Shown here one piece after another: positions 7,561-16,919 of a stretch of 64,000 nt of DNA. The DNA is taken from positions 62,001 to 126,000 of the forward strand of contig JAGFIQ010000149.1 of assembly GCA_024103495.1 (NCBI GenBank), read 5' to 3'. Below the pieces are notes generated by a model. That model was not told where the DNA came from. It did no database searches and worked only from the letters and a program-made list of their open reading frames with translations. Position 1 is the stretch's first letter; every line of letters starts with the position of its first letter. The DNA is from Aridibacter famidurans (GTDB lineage Bacteria; Acidobacteriota; Blastocatellia; Pyrinomonadales; Pyrinomonadaceae). A program made the translations under genes and the position numbers.

Positions 7561-9558
7561 ATGATATTGAAAAGATCGATGAACGCGCTGGTCGTACTTC
7601 TATTCCTCGCGGCCGGCGCGTATTCCCAAGGCGGAGCTAAGGCCCTTAAACCTGGCGCCGTTGAGACCGGCAGCATCTCGGCAGGTCAGACTCACAGCTT
7701 CACCGTGGATCTCGACAAGGACAGGTTCGCGCTTCTATTGGTCGAGCAGAAAGGCATAGATCTGTCGATCGCTGCCTTCGGGCCGGACGGAAAGAAGATC
7801 GGCGATTTCGACAGTCCGAACGGAAGCAACGGTCCCGAATACGTCCCGCTTGAGACCTCAGTCAAAGGCCGCTACCGGCTCGACGTCACCCCTTTGAACC
7901 CAACGGGTTCGGGCAGCTACGATCTTCGGATCCTGAAGGTGGCTCCACTTGCGAAGACGCCCGAGGGAAGGATCGAGCAGATCATGGCGCCCTGGGAAAG
8001 CGACAGCGCTCCCGGCGCTTCGGTCGCGGTGACAAAGGACGGAAAGATCGTATTCAGCAAGGGATATGGGCTCGCGAACCTGGAGTACGGGATCAAGAAC
8101 TCTCCGACCACGGTTTTCCATATCGCCTCGGTCTCAAAGCAGTTCACTACGTTTGCGGCGCTTCTTCTGGAAGCTGACGGCAAGCTTTCGATGGAAGACG
8201 ATGTTCGCAAGTACATCCCCGAGCTCCACGACTTCGGCAAGAAGATAACGCTCCGGCATCTGGCTAATCACACCAGCGGGCTCCGCGACCAGTGGAACCT
8301 TCTGGCGCTTGCCGGATGGCGGCTCGACGATGTGATCACAAGAGAGCACATACTCAAACTGGTCTCGAATCAGAAAGAGCTGAACTTCGATCCCGGCGCC
8401 GAGTACCTCTACTGCAACACCGGCTACACGCTTCTGGCGGAAGTCGTCGCACGCGTTTCGGGCAAGTCGTTCGCGGAATTTACTAATGTGCGGATATTCA
8501 AGCCTTTGAAGATGAAGAACACTTTGTTCTACGACGATCACGAGAAGATCGTGAGGAATCGGGCGTATTCTTATGTCTCCGATCAAGGGACATACAGGAA
8601 GCTGGTGCTCAATTACGCCAACGTCGGGGCGACAAGCCTGTTCACGACCGTCGAAGACCTGAGCCTCTGGGCGATGAACTTCGAGGATCCCGTGGTCGGC
8701 AACGCGGAGGTCGTATCGAAAATGAAGGAGCGGGGTGTGCTGAACAACGGAGACAAGATCAGTTATGCCCTCGGTCAGTTGGTGGGCGAGTACCGAGGGG
8801 TCGAAACCGTAAGCCACGGAGGCGGTGATGCCGGGTACAGGACACACCTCTTGAGATTTCCGTCAGAACACCTCTCGATCACGGTGTTCAGCAACGATGC
8901 CAGATTCGATCCCGGCGCGATCGCTTACCGGATCGCTGACCTTTACATCCGCGAACCGGAACCCGCTTTGAAGCCCGAGATCGGCGGGAACCCCGCACCG
9001 GCATCCGTTAGCGTTCCACCGGCAGTTCTGGATTCATATGCGGGAGAGTGGGAACTTGCGCCGGGCACCGTTGCGAATCTTTCACGGCAAGGAGGACGGC
9101 TCGTCGTTTCGCTCGGTCCGCAAAGGTTCAACCTGATCCCCGTGTCGGAGACGAAGTTCACCGTCGAAGGGCCCGGGATCGAAGTTGAGTTCAAAAGGGC
9201 GGCGGACGGCAAGGTGAACGAGTTCGTTTATACCCAGGGAAACCAGGCAAACACGGCGAAGAGGATCAAGCCGTTCGATCCCGACGCAGCCGCGCTTGAA
9301 GAATATTCCGGCAGATTCTACAGCGAAGAGCTCGACACCGCGTATGTTTTCAAGGTCAAGGACGGCAAGCTTGTCGCCGGGCATCAGAGGCACCCCGACA
9401 TAGTGTTCACTCCTGCGAAAAGGGACGAATTCATCGGCGCATCGTGGTTCTTCGGCCGCGCCGTGTTCGAAAGGGACGCGTCCGGGAAGATCTCTTCGGT
9501 GAAGGCCTCGAGCGGGCGTGTGCGGAATGTGGTGTTCAGGAAAGCGGGGGCTCAATGA
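7561..9558 (+). CDS. Secreted serine hydrolase with N-terminal PPC-like domain
   Basis: A 665-residue paralogue of the upstream gene. I choose the ATG at 7561 (AAAGGA just upstream, then a signal peptide ending AYS-Q) over a TTG 75 bases earlier. Residues 30-125 look like a bacterial pre-peptidase C-terminal (PPC) beta-sandwich (SFTVDLDKDRFALLLVEQ, ending GSYDLRI). The beta-lactamase-type domain follows with S190-V-S-K193, Y284-C-N286 and a late H-G-G. The C-terminal beta-rich domain also matches the upstream protein. The two genes are evidently a tandem duplication, one copy of which gained or kept the PPC domain. Confidence 0.9.
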   Translation: MILKRSMNALVVLLFLAAGAYSQGGAKALKPGAVETGSISAGQTHSFTVDLDKDRFALLLVEQKGIDLSIAAFGPDGKKIGDFDSPNGSNGPEYVPLETSVKGRYRLDVTPLNPTGSGSYDLRILKVAPLAKTPEGRIEQIMAPWESDSAPGASVAVTKDGKIVFSKGYGLANLEYGIKNSPTTVFHIASVSKQFTTFAALLLEADGKLSMEDDVRKYIPELHDFGKKITLRHLANHTSGLRDQWNLLALAGWRLDDVITREHILKLVSNQKELNFDPGAEYLYCNTGYTLLAEVVARVSGKSFAEFTNVRIFKPLKMKNTLFYDDHEKIVRNRAYSYVSDQGTYRKLVLNYANVGATSLFTTVEDLSLWAMNFEDPVVGNAEVVSKMKERGVLNNGDKISYALGQLVGEYRGVETVSHGGGDAGYRTHLLRFPSEHLSITVFSNDARFDPGAIAYRIADLYIREPEPALKPEIGGNPAPASVSVPPAVLDSYAGEWELAPGTVANLSRQGGRLVVSLGPQRFNLIPVSETKFTVEGPGIEVEFKRAADGKVNEFVYTQGNQANTAKRIKPFDPDAAALEEYSGRFYSEELDTAYVFKVKDGKLVAGHQRHPDIVFTPAKRDEFIGASWFFGRAVFERDASGKISSVKASSGRVRNVVFRKAGAQ

Positions 9559-9574
9559 TCGGTTGCCGGTTCTC

Positions 9575-9800
9575 ATTTTCCTAGTGATCTCTGTGACGAC
9601 CTCTGTGCGCTCTGTGGTCAAGTTCCGGCCGAAGGAAAGTAACCACAGAGGGAACGGAGGTTTACACATAGGACACAGAGGTGTTCACGAAGGTCACAAG
9701 GGAGTTCCACCTGCACCGCGCTTGGCCGAAGACCACTACGCACCGATCGAAGCTTTGTGCTCTCTGTGAGATCCTCAGTGCACTTTGTGGTTGATCTTCT
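9575..9800. repeat. 'ACCACAGAG' family repeat between convergent genes
   Basis: Inverted runs such as GACCTCTGTGCGCTCTGTGG and AACCACAGAGGGAACGGAGG allow a long imperfect stem. The block lies between the ends of the + gene at 9558 and the - gene at 9919. No gene is supported in this gap. Confidence 0.75.
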
Positions 9801-9854
9801 CCCGAAGACTCAGTATCAAACGGAGGTCTATCGCAAGAGAACGCATCGGGATTT

Positions 9855-9917
9855 GAAAACAAAAGAAGAGGCTGCCGATTGCCGACAGCCTCACCCCCCG
9901 AAAGACGGTATCGGGGG
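9855..9917 (-). terminator. Rho-independent terminator of the delta-60/FG-GAP gene
   Basis: Read on the minus strand, GAGGCTGTCGG pairs with its partner across 9868-9892 (10 bp, five-base loop) and is followed by TTCTTTTGTTTTC. A second stem, CCCCCGA with TCGGGGG (9895-9917), sits just after the stop codon. Confidence 0.88.
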
Positions 9918-9918
9918 A

Positions 9919-12087
9919 TCATTGTGCCGAGTACACACCGGGTACGGGGACGTCCCCGGCCACGCCGAACGGGATCGCGTCGAAGCCGTTTGTCGAACGC
10001 AGGCGGAACCAGGTGTTCGAGGAGGGTCTGAACACCGCGGGATCCACCTGCCCGTCCCCGTCATAATCGCCCGGCACGGGAAGATCGCCGCTGGCTCCGA
10101 ACGGATACGCGAAGAATGTTTCGTCTTCCGACCTCAGCACGTACCATTCGCCCGTCGATTGTCTGAAGAAAGCGACGTCTGCCCTGCCGTCCGCGGTGAA
10201 ATCGGCTGGGACCGCGACATCTCCCGCGGCGCCGAACTGATAGGCCTTCACTCCCTGAAGAGACTGCAGCAGCCACCATTGCGAGACGGACGGCCTAAAG
10301 ATCGCGATGTCGTCCTTGCCGTCGCCGTCATAGTCCTCGACGATGGGTCGGTCGCCGTTCACACCGAACGGGATTATGTCCGTTCCACCCGTCGTCCTGC
10401 TGATGAACCACGTTCCGGAGCTCGGCCGGAACACGGCCGGATCGGCTTTGCCGTCGCCGTCGAAATCTCCCGGGGCGGGAATGTCCCCGGATGAGCCGAA
10501 CGGGAAACTGAAGAATGATTGATCTTCACTTCGGAGCACGAACCAGTCCCCGGTCGTCTCTCTCCAGAAAGCGATGTCGCTGATGCCGTCGCCCGTGAAG
10601 TCCGCGGGGACCGGAACGGCGTCGGGAGTCGCGAACTGGAACGCACGGTTGTCGTTGTTGTTCGAACTCTGCAGATACCACCATTGACCGACGCTTGGCC
10701 GGAAGATCGAAACGTCCGTCCGCGAATCGCCGTCAAAATCGAACCTTCCGGTCGTGCCGTTCGTCACGCGTCCTACTGCCCAATTGTCCACAGGTCCCGA
10801 TCCCGGCTCAAGCAAAGTGGTTCTCGCCGAAAACGCGATCTTGCCTTTCCGGTCTCTTCCCAGACGGGTCGGATAGACGGTTCCGATGTCGTTTGTCTGA
10901 ACCGGCTCGATGTCCACCTCGCCATCAGGGCCAAACGCGGTATCCCTGGTGCCGTTCGGGAGAAACCTTACGATCTTGTTCGTGCCTGTGGAGAGGATCC
11001 TTCCGTCGGGAAGAATAAGGACATCCGCCCCCGCGTTGGCGTTTGTGATCGGGTTGACGACCTGACTGATGCCGCCTGAGCCGTACGTTTGATCGAGAGT
11101 TCCGTTCGTGTTCACGCGGCCGGTGATCACATCTCCCTGTCTTCTGCCGCTCACGACAACCTTACCGTCAGGCTGAACGGCGACCCCGTAGCTCATCGTT
11201 GTCTGGCCGTCGTCAAGGCCAAGAAGACTTACGACACCCTGGATCCCGTAACCTGTGTCCAGCGCACCACCCGCCGAGAACCTCGCGATGCGAAACGGAG
11301 CGTCGCCGGTTTCCGACGCAACGGCGCCGATGAGTTTCCCGTCGGGCAGGACCTCGAGATCGTTGATATATTCGCGCATTCCGCTTTCCGGCGAAAGCTT
11401 GTGACTGATCCTGCTTTGAAACAGGCCGTTGGTGGAGAATAGGCTGGTTGCGGAGCACCAGGGACTCTGCGGCGTGTGGCAGGTCTCGGTTGTCAGATTT
11501 CCGTAAAGGACATTCCCCGCCGTGACTATTGATCCGTCGGGCAGCACCTCAACGGCGTGATAGATCGAGCGTCCCTCGATGTTCGCGTTTTGCTTGTTCG
11601 GACTCCTGTACGAGCCGTCGCCGGCAAACGCGCTGTCGAGCGTCCCGTTGGGATTTACCCGGACCAGCGTTCCCCGGAACGAATCGGCCGGATCGCTCGA
11701 ATTGGAGTATCCGGCGAGCAGGATCTTCCCATCCAACTGAACCGCCATCGAAGTGAAAAACGTCTGCGGATTGGTCGAAGTCGTGTCGAACTGGAAGTAG
11801 AAGACTCCCGCATTTCCAAAGCCAACATCGCGGCTCCCGTCCGCATTCAGTTTGACCAGCACCCCCGTGATCTCAAGAAAATTCGTGGGATCGGTATTGA
11901 CCGAACCCGCAACGAGAATCTTGCCGTCCGGAAGGACGTGGATGTCAGCCGTGATCGCCCGCCCGTCAAAGTTCAAATATGGGCCCGTCTGGATCCCGTC
12001 ATCGTGAAACGTAACGTCGTATCTGATCCGGGCCTGAAGCGTGCCGGATATCAGCAGCAAGACCATCGTCGTTAATATCGCTTTCAT
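9919..12087 (-). CDS. Secreted delta-60 repeat / FG-GAP (VCBS) repeat protein
   Basis: A 722-residue protein starting at 12087, where AGGAGG sits eight bases before the ATG; the frame stays open upstream but that part has no signal peptide. Residues 1-18 are the export signal. About 30-440 holds delta-60-type repeats (units like GSRDVGFGNAGV, GTLDSAFAGDG, VLPDGKILVAG), expected to fold as a beta-propeller. About 450-722 holds six FG-GAP/VCBS units with calcium-type D-x-D-G-D motifs (FDFDGDSRTD, GDFDGDGKAD, GDYDGDGQVD), each ending in an FRPS..WW-like signature. The six are two copies of an A-B-C triplet. Such proteins are secreted or surface-bound and probably adhesive; no enzyme motif is seen. 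It diverges from the sigma factor gene. Confidence 0.9.
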   Translation of the reverse strand: MKAILTTMVLLLISGTLQARIRYDVTFHDDGIQTGPYLNFDGRAITADIHVLPDGKILVAGSVNTDPTNFLEITGVLVKLNADGSRDVGFGNAGVFYFQFDTTSTNPQTFFTSMAVQLDGKILLAGYSNSSDPADSFRGTLVRVNPNGTLDSAFAGDGSYRSPNKQNANIEGRSIYHAVEVLPDGSIVTAGNVLYGNLTTETCHTPQSPWCSATSLFSTNGLFQSRISHKLSPESGMREYINDLEVLPDGKLIGAVASETGDAPFRIARFSAGGALDTGYGIQGVVSLLGLDDGQTTMSYGVAVQPDGKVVVSGRRQGDVITGRVNTNGTLDQTYGSGGISQVVNPITNANAGADVLILPDGRILSTGTNKIVRFLPNGTRDTAFGPDGEVDIEPVQTNDIGTVYPTRLGRDRKGKIAFSARTTLLEPGSGPVDNWAVGRVTNGTTGRFDFDGDSRTDVSIFRPSVGQWWYLQSSNNNDNRAFQFATPDAVPVPADFTGDGISDIAFWRETTGDWFVLRSEDQSFFSFPFGSSGDIPAPGDFDGDGKADPAVFRPSSGTWFISRTTGGTDIIPFGVNGDRPIVEDYDGDGKDDIAIFRPSVSQWWLLQSLQGVKAYQFGAAGDVAVPADFTADGRADVAFFRQSTGEWYVLRSEDETFFAYPFGASGDLPVPGDYDGDGQVDPAVFRPSSNTWFRLRSTNGFDAIPFGVAGDVPVPGVYSAQ

Positions 12088-12178
12088 TTTTCTGCCTCCT
12101 GTTATCGGATCGGTCCTCGATCTGATCTCTGTGAAGTTAAGCGTGGCAGGCTTCCCGTACTGGACATCAGAAAAAAAT

Positions 12179-12206
12179 TTGCGAACCCGCCCGATGCGTA
12201 TACAAT
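12179..12206 (+). promoter_or_regulatory. Candidate sigma-70-type promoter of the sigma factor gene
   Basis: TTGCGA (12179-12184), a 16-base spacer and TACAAT (12201-12206). The ATG at 12220 lies only 14 bases beyond the -10, so the transcript would be nearly leaderless, and no Shine-Dalgarno sequence is visible. Confidence 0.5.
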
Positions 12207-12219
12207 TCGGCAAACCCCT

Positions 12220-12786
12220 ATGCCGCAGGAGATTACACAGATCCTTCAGGACTGGAGGAAAGGCGACGAGTCCGCTGTTGAGCGGCTTATGCCGGTCGTT
12301 CACGCCGAGTTGAAGCGCCTTGCCCGCTCGTATCTCAGCCGAGAGCGCGCCGGGCATACGCTTCAGCCGACCGCCCTCGTGAACGAGGCGTTCCTTCGCT
12401 TCGCCCGCATCAACGATCTGGACTGGCAGGACCGCGCTCATTTCTTCGCTGTTTCGGCGACGATAATGAGGCAGATCCTCGTCGATCACGCCCGAAGGAT
12501 TGCGACCGACAAGCGCGGCGGCGGAATGAAGCGGCTTACCCTGGACAACCTTAGAATTGCCAACGAGACGAAGGCCGCGGATCTTCTTGGCCTTGAAATG
12601 GCGCTAGAAAAACTGGCAGAGATCGATGCGCGGAAAGTAAAGGTCGTAGAGATGAAGTTCTTCAGCGGTCTCAAGCACGAAGAGATCGCGGAGGTTCTGG
12701 GCGTGACCGAGAAGACCATCCAGAGAGACTGGAAGATCGCGAAGCTGTGGCTGTACAGGGAGCTGGCCGGCACGGAACAAGGATAA
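12220..12786 (+). CDS. ECF-type RNA polymerase sigma factor (TIGR02999-like)
   Basis: A 188-residue sigma-70-family protein. Region 2 covers about 10-90 (AVERLMPVVHAELKRLARSY, then FFAVSATIMRQILVDHARR). The stretch LQPTALVNEAFLRF is characteristic of the acidobacterial/planctomycete subgroup that accompanies Ser/Thr kinases. Region 4 is a helix-turn-helix near 140-180 (GLKHEEIAEVLGVTEKTIQRDW). No anti-sigma factor gene is adjacent. Instead a TPR kinase gene begins about 37 bases downstream, so the kinase may control the sigma factor by phosphorylation; this is inferred from the subgroup's usual context. Confidence 0.93.
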   Translation: MPQEITQILQDWRKGDESAVERLMPVVHAELKRLARSYLSRERAGHTLQPTALVNEAFLRFARINDLDWQDRAHFFAVSATIMRQILVDHARRIATDKRGGGMKRLTLDNLRIANETKAADLLGLEMALEKLAEIDARKVKVVEMKFFSGLKHEEIAEVLGVTEKTIQRDWKIAKLWLYRELAGTEQG

Positions 12787-12822
12787 GAAAAATGTCCGGT
12801 CTGCGGTTTCGAGGACGCTTAA

Positions 12823-15432
12823 TTGTTTGACATGACAGAGGACAGAAACTGGGAGTTGATCGAAAGGCTCGCCTTCGAGGCGCTTTCGAGATCCGGACAG
12901 GAACGACTCGATTACCTCGAGCGTGAGCTCGCGGGACATCCCCGGCTTCGCGAGCCCGTGCTGTCGCTGATCGAACACGAGGCGGAAGCCGATGAGTTTT
13001 TTGACTCTCCCGCCGCAGTGCGTTTTGCGACATTGCTCGGCGATGAAGGCCCCGAAGCGGACCCGGGACAGTTGATCGGGAAATACAGGGTGATCCGCGA
13101 GCTTGGCGTTGGAGGGATGGGAGCCGTTTACAAGGCGGAGCGCGTGGACGGCGAGATCCGCCAGGTGGTCGCAATAAAACTTCTTCGGCGCGAGTTCAAT
13201 ACCGCCGAGATCCGAAAGCGTTTCGAGCGCGAGATAAGGATCCAGGCGGCTCTCGATCATCCCGGAATCGCGAGAATGATCGATTCCGGGACCACCGGCG
13301 ACGGCATTCCTTACCTCGCGCTGGAGTTCATCGAGGGATCAAGCATCGTTGATTATTGTGAAAAAGATGCTCTCCCGCTCCGGGAGCGTCTGAAGCTTTT
13401 CAACAAGGTCTGCGATGCGGTGGCGTTTGCTCACCGCAATCTCGTGGTGCACAGGGACCTGAAACCCTCGAACATCCTTGTCACCGCGGAAGGTGAGCCG
13501 AAGCTTCTGGATTTCGGGATCTCGAAACTGCTTTCCGACACAGGCGAGGAAACGCACACCATCACCCGGATGGGCGTGATGACGCCTGAGTACGCGAGCC
13601 CCGAACAGGTGACCGGCAAAAGCGTTTCGACGTCGACCGATGTCTACAGCCTTGGCGTGATCCTTTACGAGATCCTTACGGGAGAGCGGCCGTTCCGGCT
13701 CGGAGACGGCGGAGAGAACGCGGTCCTTCGTGACGTGCTGGAAACCGAACCGGAACGGCCCAGCGGGGTTGCGGAAAGGCGGCTTCTTCACGGTCCGCGA
13801 TCAGCTTCGGCGAACGGCACGGCCAGACGGGATGGCGAGCACGGCGAACCCGAGACCCGGGAATCCGGAAACGCCGATACGGCGGAGCACGAGCCGGTCA
13901 CGGTACGCCTATCCTGCGCCGCGAGTCCGAAACAACTGCGCGGCGATCTCGATAACATCGTCTTGAAAGCTCTCAGGAAAGAACCGGAGCGTCGATACAG
14001 GACCGTGGACCAGCTTTCGACAGATATCTGGAATCATCTCGACGGTTTGCCCGTTTCGGCCCGCCCTGCGACCCTTGGCTACAAGGCTTCGAAGTTCGTG
14101 TCGAGGCACAGAACGGGCGTGGCGCTCGGGTTCGTTATCGTCTTGCTGATCGTCGCGGGTGTCGTTGCTGCTTTGTGGCAGGCACGGATCGCGAACGCTG
14201 AAGCCGAGCGCGCTAAGAAGACGAGTGAATTCCTGCAGAGGATCCTGAACTTTTCCAACCCCTCGTGGATATCTTCAAATCCGGAACAGGATCGAAACGT
14301 TACTCTTTCGAGCGCTCTGGACGAAGCGCTGAATAGGATCGGGACCGAGCTCGAGGGCGAGCCCGAGATCCAGGCTGACATTCAGTTCACACTAGGAAAG
14401 TCGTTTGTATATCAGGGCAGGACCGACCGCGCGGAAGAGATCCTGCTTTCGGCGATCGAGAAGTACGACAGCGTTTACGGCGAGCCAAACGTAAATTCGA
14501 TGCGCGCCTCCGTCGTTCTGGCGGATTGCAAATACCTTGACGGCGAACTGGATCAGGCGGAGAAACTCTACAAGAGCGCGATCGAATACTTCAGACCGAT
14601 CCACACGGCCAAAGGCGAGGAAGGAATGTGGTTCGCGATCGCTCTTAACGACCTCGGAAATATCTATTCCCTCAGAAATGATCTGGCTGAGACCGAGAGT
14701 CTCTATCGCGAGAGCCTGGAAGCCGCGGAAAAGCTGGCCGGTGAAGAGCGTTTCATGATCCCCGTCGTACTCTCGAATCTGGGCAGGACGATGGAGAAGC
14801 GGCGGCGGTTTGACGAAGCCAGGTCCTTCTACGACAAGGCGTTGGCGGAGCAGAGATCGTCAGGAAAAGAAGACACGCTTGAGCACGGGAACCTTCTGAG
14901 GATGATCGGTCAGTTTTACACGGCAAAAGGCGACTACGAAACGGCGGACGATCACTACGATTCCGCTCTGAAAGTACTTAGCGAACGGGCCGGCGAACGG
15001 CACCAGTTCACCTTGTCCGTTATGTACAACCGCGCGTTGAACCTGTACAGACAGGGGCGTACCGAAGAAGCGCGCGGGTTGATCGAAAGAACGCTTGGCA
15101 TTCAGCAGCAGGTCTTTCCCGACGGCCACTATACGATCGCGCAGTCGCGCACCTTGCTCGGTGATATTTTGACCGACTTGGGAAAAGCGGAAGAGGGAGA
15201 AGATCAGATCCGTTCAGCGCTCGATTACTATTCCGGATCGGCAAGTGCTTCCGAATACCAGCTGGCGGTTGTAAGGACATCTCTTGGTGCCAACCTGCTT
15301 GCGCAGGGCGACAGGCGCACGGCCTCAGGATTGCTCCGCCAGGCGCTCGAAGGTTTCAATGCCTCGACGGCGACGGACGACCACGAGATCCTCCGCTGCA
15401 GGAAGCTGCTCGCCAAACTCGGCGGGCTGTGA
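12823..15432 (+). CDS. Membrane Ser/Thr protein kinase with C-terminal TPR domain
   Basis: An 869-residue PknB-type kinase. Start choice: the TTG at 12823 has GAGGA seven bases upstream, while the ATG at 12832 is 16 bases from it, so I favour TTG; the difference is three residues. The kinase domain spans about 87-400: glycine loop GVGGMG, K119 in VVAIKLL, H210-R-D212, DFG at 230-232 and a TPEYASPEQ activation segment. The domain contains an insertion rich in Gly/Glu/Arg (about 315-360) between the ERP and KQLRGDLDNIV segments. A membrane helix (GFVIVLLIVAGVVAALW) near 430-450 is followed by roughly 400 residues of TPR helices. It is very likely cotranscribed with the preceding sigma factor. 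Confidence 0.93.
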   Translation: MFDMTEDRNWELIERLAFEALSRSGQERLDYLERELAGHPRLREPVLSLIEHEAEADEFFDSPAAVRFATLLGDEGPEADPGQLIGKYRVIRELGVGGMGAVYKAERVDGEIRQVVAIKLLRREFNTAEIRKRFEREIRIQAALDHPGIARMIDSGTTGDGIPYLALEFIEGSSIVDYCEKDALPLRERLKLFNKVCDAVAFAHRNLVVHRDLKPSNILVTAEGEPKLLDFGISKLLSDTGEETHTITRMGVMTPEYASPEQVTGKSVSTSTDVYSLGVILYEILTGERPFRLGDGGENAVLRDVLETEPERPSGVAERRLLHGPRSASANGTARRDGEHGEPETRESGNADTAEHEPVTVRLSCAASPKQLRGDLDNIVLKALRKEPERRYRTVDQLSTDIWNHLDGLPVSARPATLGYKASKFVSRHRTGVALGFVIVLLIVAGVVAALWQARIANAEAERAKKTSEFLQRILNFSNPSWISSNPEQDRNVTLSSALDEALNRIGTELEGEPEIQADIQFTLGKSFVYQGRTDRAEEILLSAIEKYDSVYGEPNVNSMRASVVLADCKYLDGELDQAEKLYKSAIEYFRPIHTAKGEEGMWFAIALNDLGNIYSLRNDLAETESLYRESLEAAEKLAGEERFMIPVVLSNLGRTMEKRRRFDEARSFYDKALAEQRSSGKEDTLEHGNLLRMIGQFYTAKGDYETADDHYDSALKVLSERAGERHQFTLSVMYNRALNLYRQGRTEEARGLIERTLGIQQQVFPDGHYTIAQSRTLLGDILTDLGKAEEGEDQIRSALDYYSGSASASEYQLAVVRTSLGANLLAQGDRRTASGLLRQALEGFNASTATDDHEILRCRKLLAKLGGL

Positions 15433-15729
15433 GCGGCGAGCAGTGAGCGGTGAGCAGGGAGCCGTTTAGCCTGCGCACTTGCGCGCGGGACAGGGAGCGG
15501 TGAGCAGGGAGCGGTGAGCAGGGTGTCCGAAGCCCGACCGTAAGGGAGGGCTACCTCAAGTAAGTGAGCGGTGAGCGATGCGACTGATACGTCTCAGTCC
15601 CCAGTCCTTTTATCTCAGTCCTACGACGTAGCCCGCGCCGACGCCTGGGCTACTGACACGGCCTTGGAACCTGGAACTTTGAACCTGGAACTTCCGACGG
15701 ACGGGCTTCTGACACCTGGTCCTTGTTTA
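15433..15729. repeat. Heptanucleotide and palindromic repeats
   Basis: Contains (GAGCRGT)n with 7-bp period at about 15430-15530, a copy of the unit CGTTTAGCCTGCGCACTTG (15465-15491), a GACCGTAAGGGAGGGCT piece, and a second 7-bp-period tract, GGAACCT/GGAACTT/TGAACCT, near 15660-15692. No gene is supported. Confidence 0.8.
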
Positions 15730-16875
15730 CTACGCCCGGAACCTGAACTTCGAAACATTCGCGTACGGTTCTTCGCCCGAGACCATCTGCTTCGCAAGCA
15801 GCCCGATCCCCGCCGAGTGCTTGAAACCGTGACCCGAGCACGGCGAGACGACCAGCACGTTGTCCGCGTCAGGAAGGAAATCGATCACGAATCCGAAGTC
15901 CGGCGTCACGGTGTAAAGGCAAGTCTTCGCTCTTGCTCCTTCCCGCCTGATCCGGAAGCTCTTCGAAACAAGCTCGAACGCGGCGTCCGTTTCCGCTTCC
16001 GTCACCTCCCGGTCGACCGAGTCAGGATCCGTCTCCGAATCGAACTGCTCGAACCCCGCCTTTATCGAATTCGCGCCGTCGATCGATGGAAAGCCGTAGT
16101 ACGATGACCGCTCGTCGTCCCCGGCCTTCAGGTAAACCGGAAAGTGCGCCTCGGAATAGTCGGCTTCCGTTTCGAACCAGAACATCGCCTGACGGAAAAT
16201 CCGGAACTCGCCGGAGCCGACCCTTGGCCCAAGCAGCTTCTTGATCCACGCGCCCGCCGAGAGCACGAGCTTTCCGCATTCATAATTGTTGTGGTCGGTC
16301 GTCACCTTGACCGTCGAGCCGGCGGATTCGATCGCGATCAGCGTTTCGCCCGTCGACACCTCCGCACCAAGCCTTTGCGCTTCGCTGAGATTCGTCGCGA
16401 TGCAAAGCTCGGGTCTTAGGTATCCGGCTCCGGGCTCGAAGTATCCGCGCGAACCGGTTTCGAAGGCGAGGTTCGGGAACTTCTGCTTCAGGCCGGTTTC
16501 GTCCAGCGCTTCGTGCGCGATGCCGAAGGCCTTTGCGATCCGGATCGTGTCGTGGAGTATGTCGGCGCCGTGCATAACGGACGACTCGGTTCCCGAAGCG
16601 AAGATCAGCAGTCCCGTCTTTTTCAAGAGCTCGTTTCCGGTCGCTTGCTCCAGCTCGCTCCAGATCCCGTTCGAGCGCAGCACGAGCGGAACGAATTCCT
16701 CTCCCTCGCCGATCGCGGATCGGGTGATCCGAGTCTCGCCGTGGGAAGAGCCCAGATCGTGCGGCGGATCGAACCTGTCGATTCCGAGCACCTTGACTCC
16801 GCTCCGGGCGAGTTGGTAAAGCGTCGCGCTCCCCATCGCTCCGAGGCCGGCGACGATCACGTCATAGGTTTTCAT
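15730..16875 (-). CDS. solA: SolA/monomeric sarcosine oxidase-like FAD enzyme
   Basis: A 381-residue flavoprotein of the monomeric sarcosine oxidase/N-methyltryptophan oxidase family, at the family's usual length. The FAD-binding G-x-G-x-x-G lies at residues 10-15 (VAGLGAMGSATLYQLARSG), followed by an acidic strand end (GIDRFDPP). The SSHGETRITR segment is typical of the family. Cys319 in AKTCLYTVTPD aligns with the cysteine that carries covalent FAD in sarcosine oxidase. CSGHGFKHS is the conserved C-terminal substrate/flavin segment. Family members oxidise N-methyl amino acids to amine, formaldehyde and H2O2; the substrate here is not determined. The lipoprotein gene ends 44 bases upstream on the same strand. 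Its nearness to formate dehydrogenase and GcvT-like genes suggests a one-carbon link. Confidence 0.9.
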   Translation of the reverse strand: MKTYDVIVAGLGAMGSATLYQLARSGVKVLGIDRFDPPHDLGSSHGETRITRSAIGEGEEFVPLVLRSNGIWSELEQATGNELLKKTGLLIFASGTESSVMHGADILHDTIRIAKAFGIAHEALDETGLKQKFPNLAFETGSRGYFEPGAGYLRPELCIATNLSEAQRLGAEVSTGETLIAIESAGSTVKVTTDHNNYECGKLVLSAGAWIKKLLGPRVGSGEFRIFRQAMFWFETEADYSEAHFPVYLKAGDDERSSYYGFPSIDGANSIKAGFEQFDSETDPDSVDREVTEAETDAAFELVSKSFRIRREGARAKTCLYTVTPDFGFVIDFLPDADNVLVVSPCSGHGFKHSAGIGLLAKQMVSGEEPYANVSKFRFRA

Positions 16876-16919
16876 CTGTTGATCCTAAACACTGGCAGGT
16901 GAGGCGTCCGCGACGGAGA

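Noticed and set aside
5747..9558. Antibiotic-resistance beta-lactamases
   Set aside because: The fold is shared with esterases and D-peptidases, the proteins carry long C-terminal domains, and several such genes occur in the window. Resistance cannot be claimed from motif alone.
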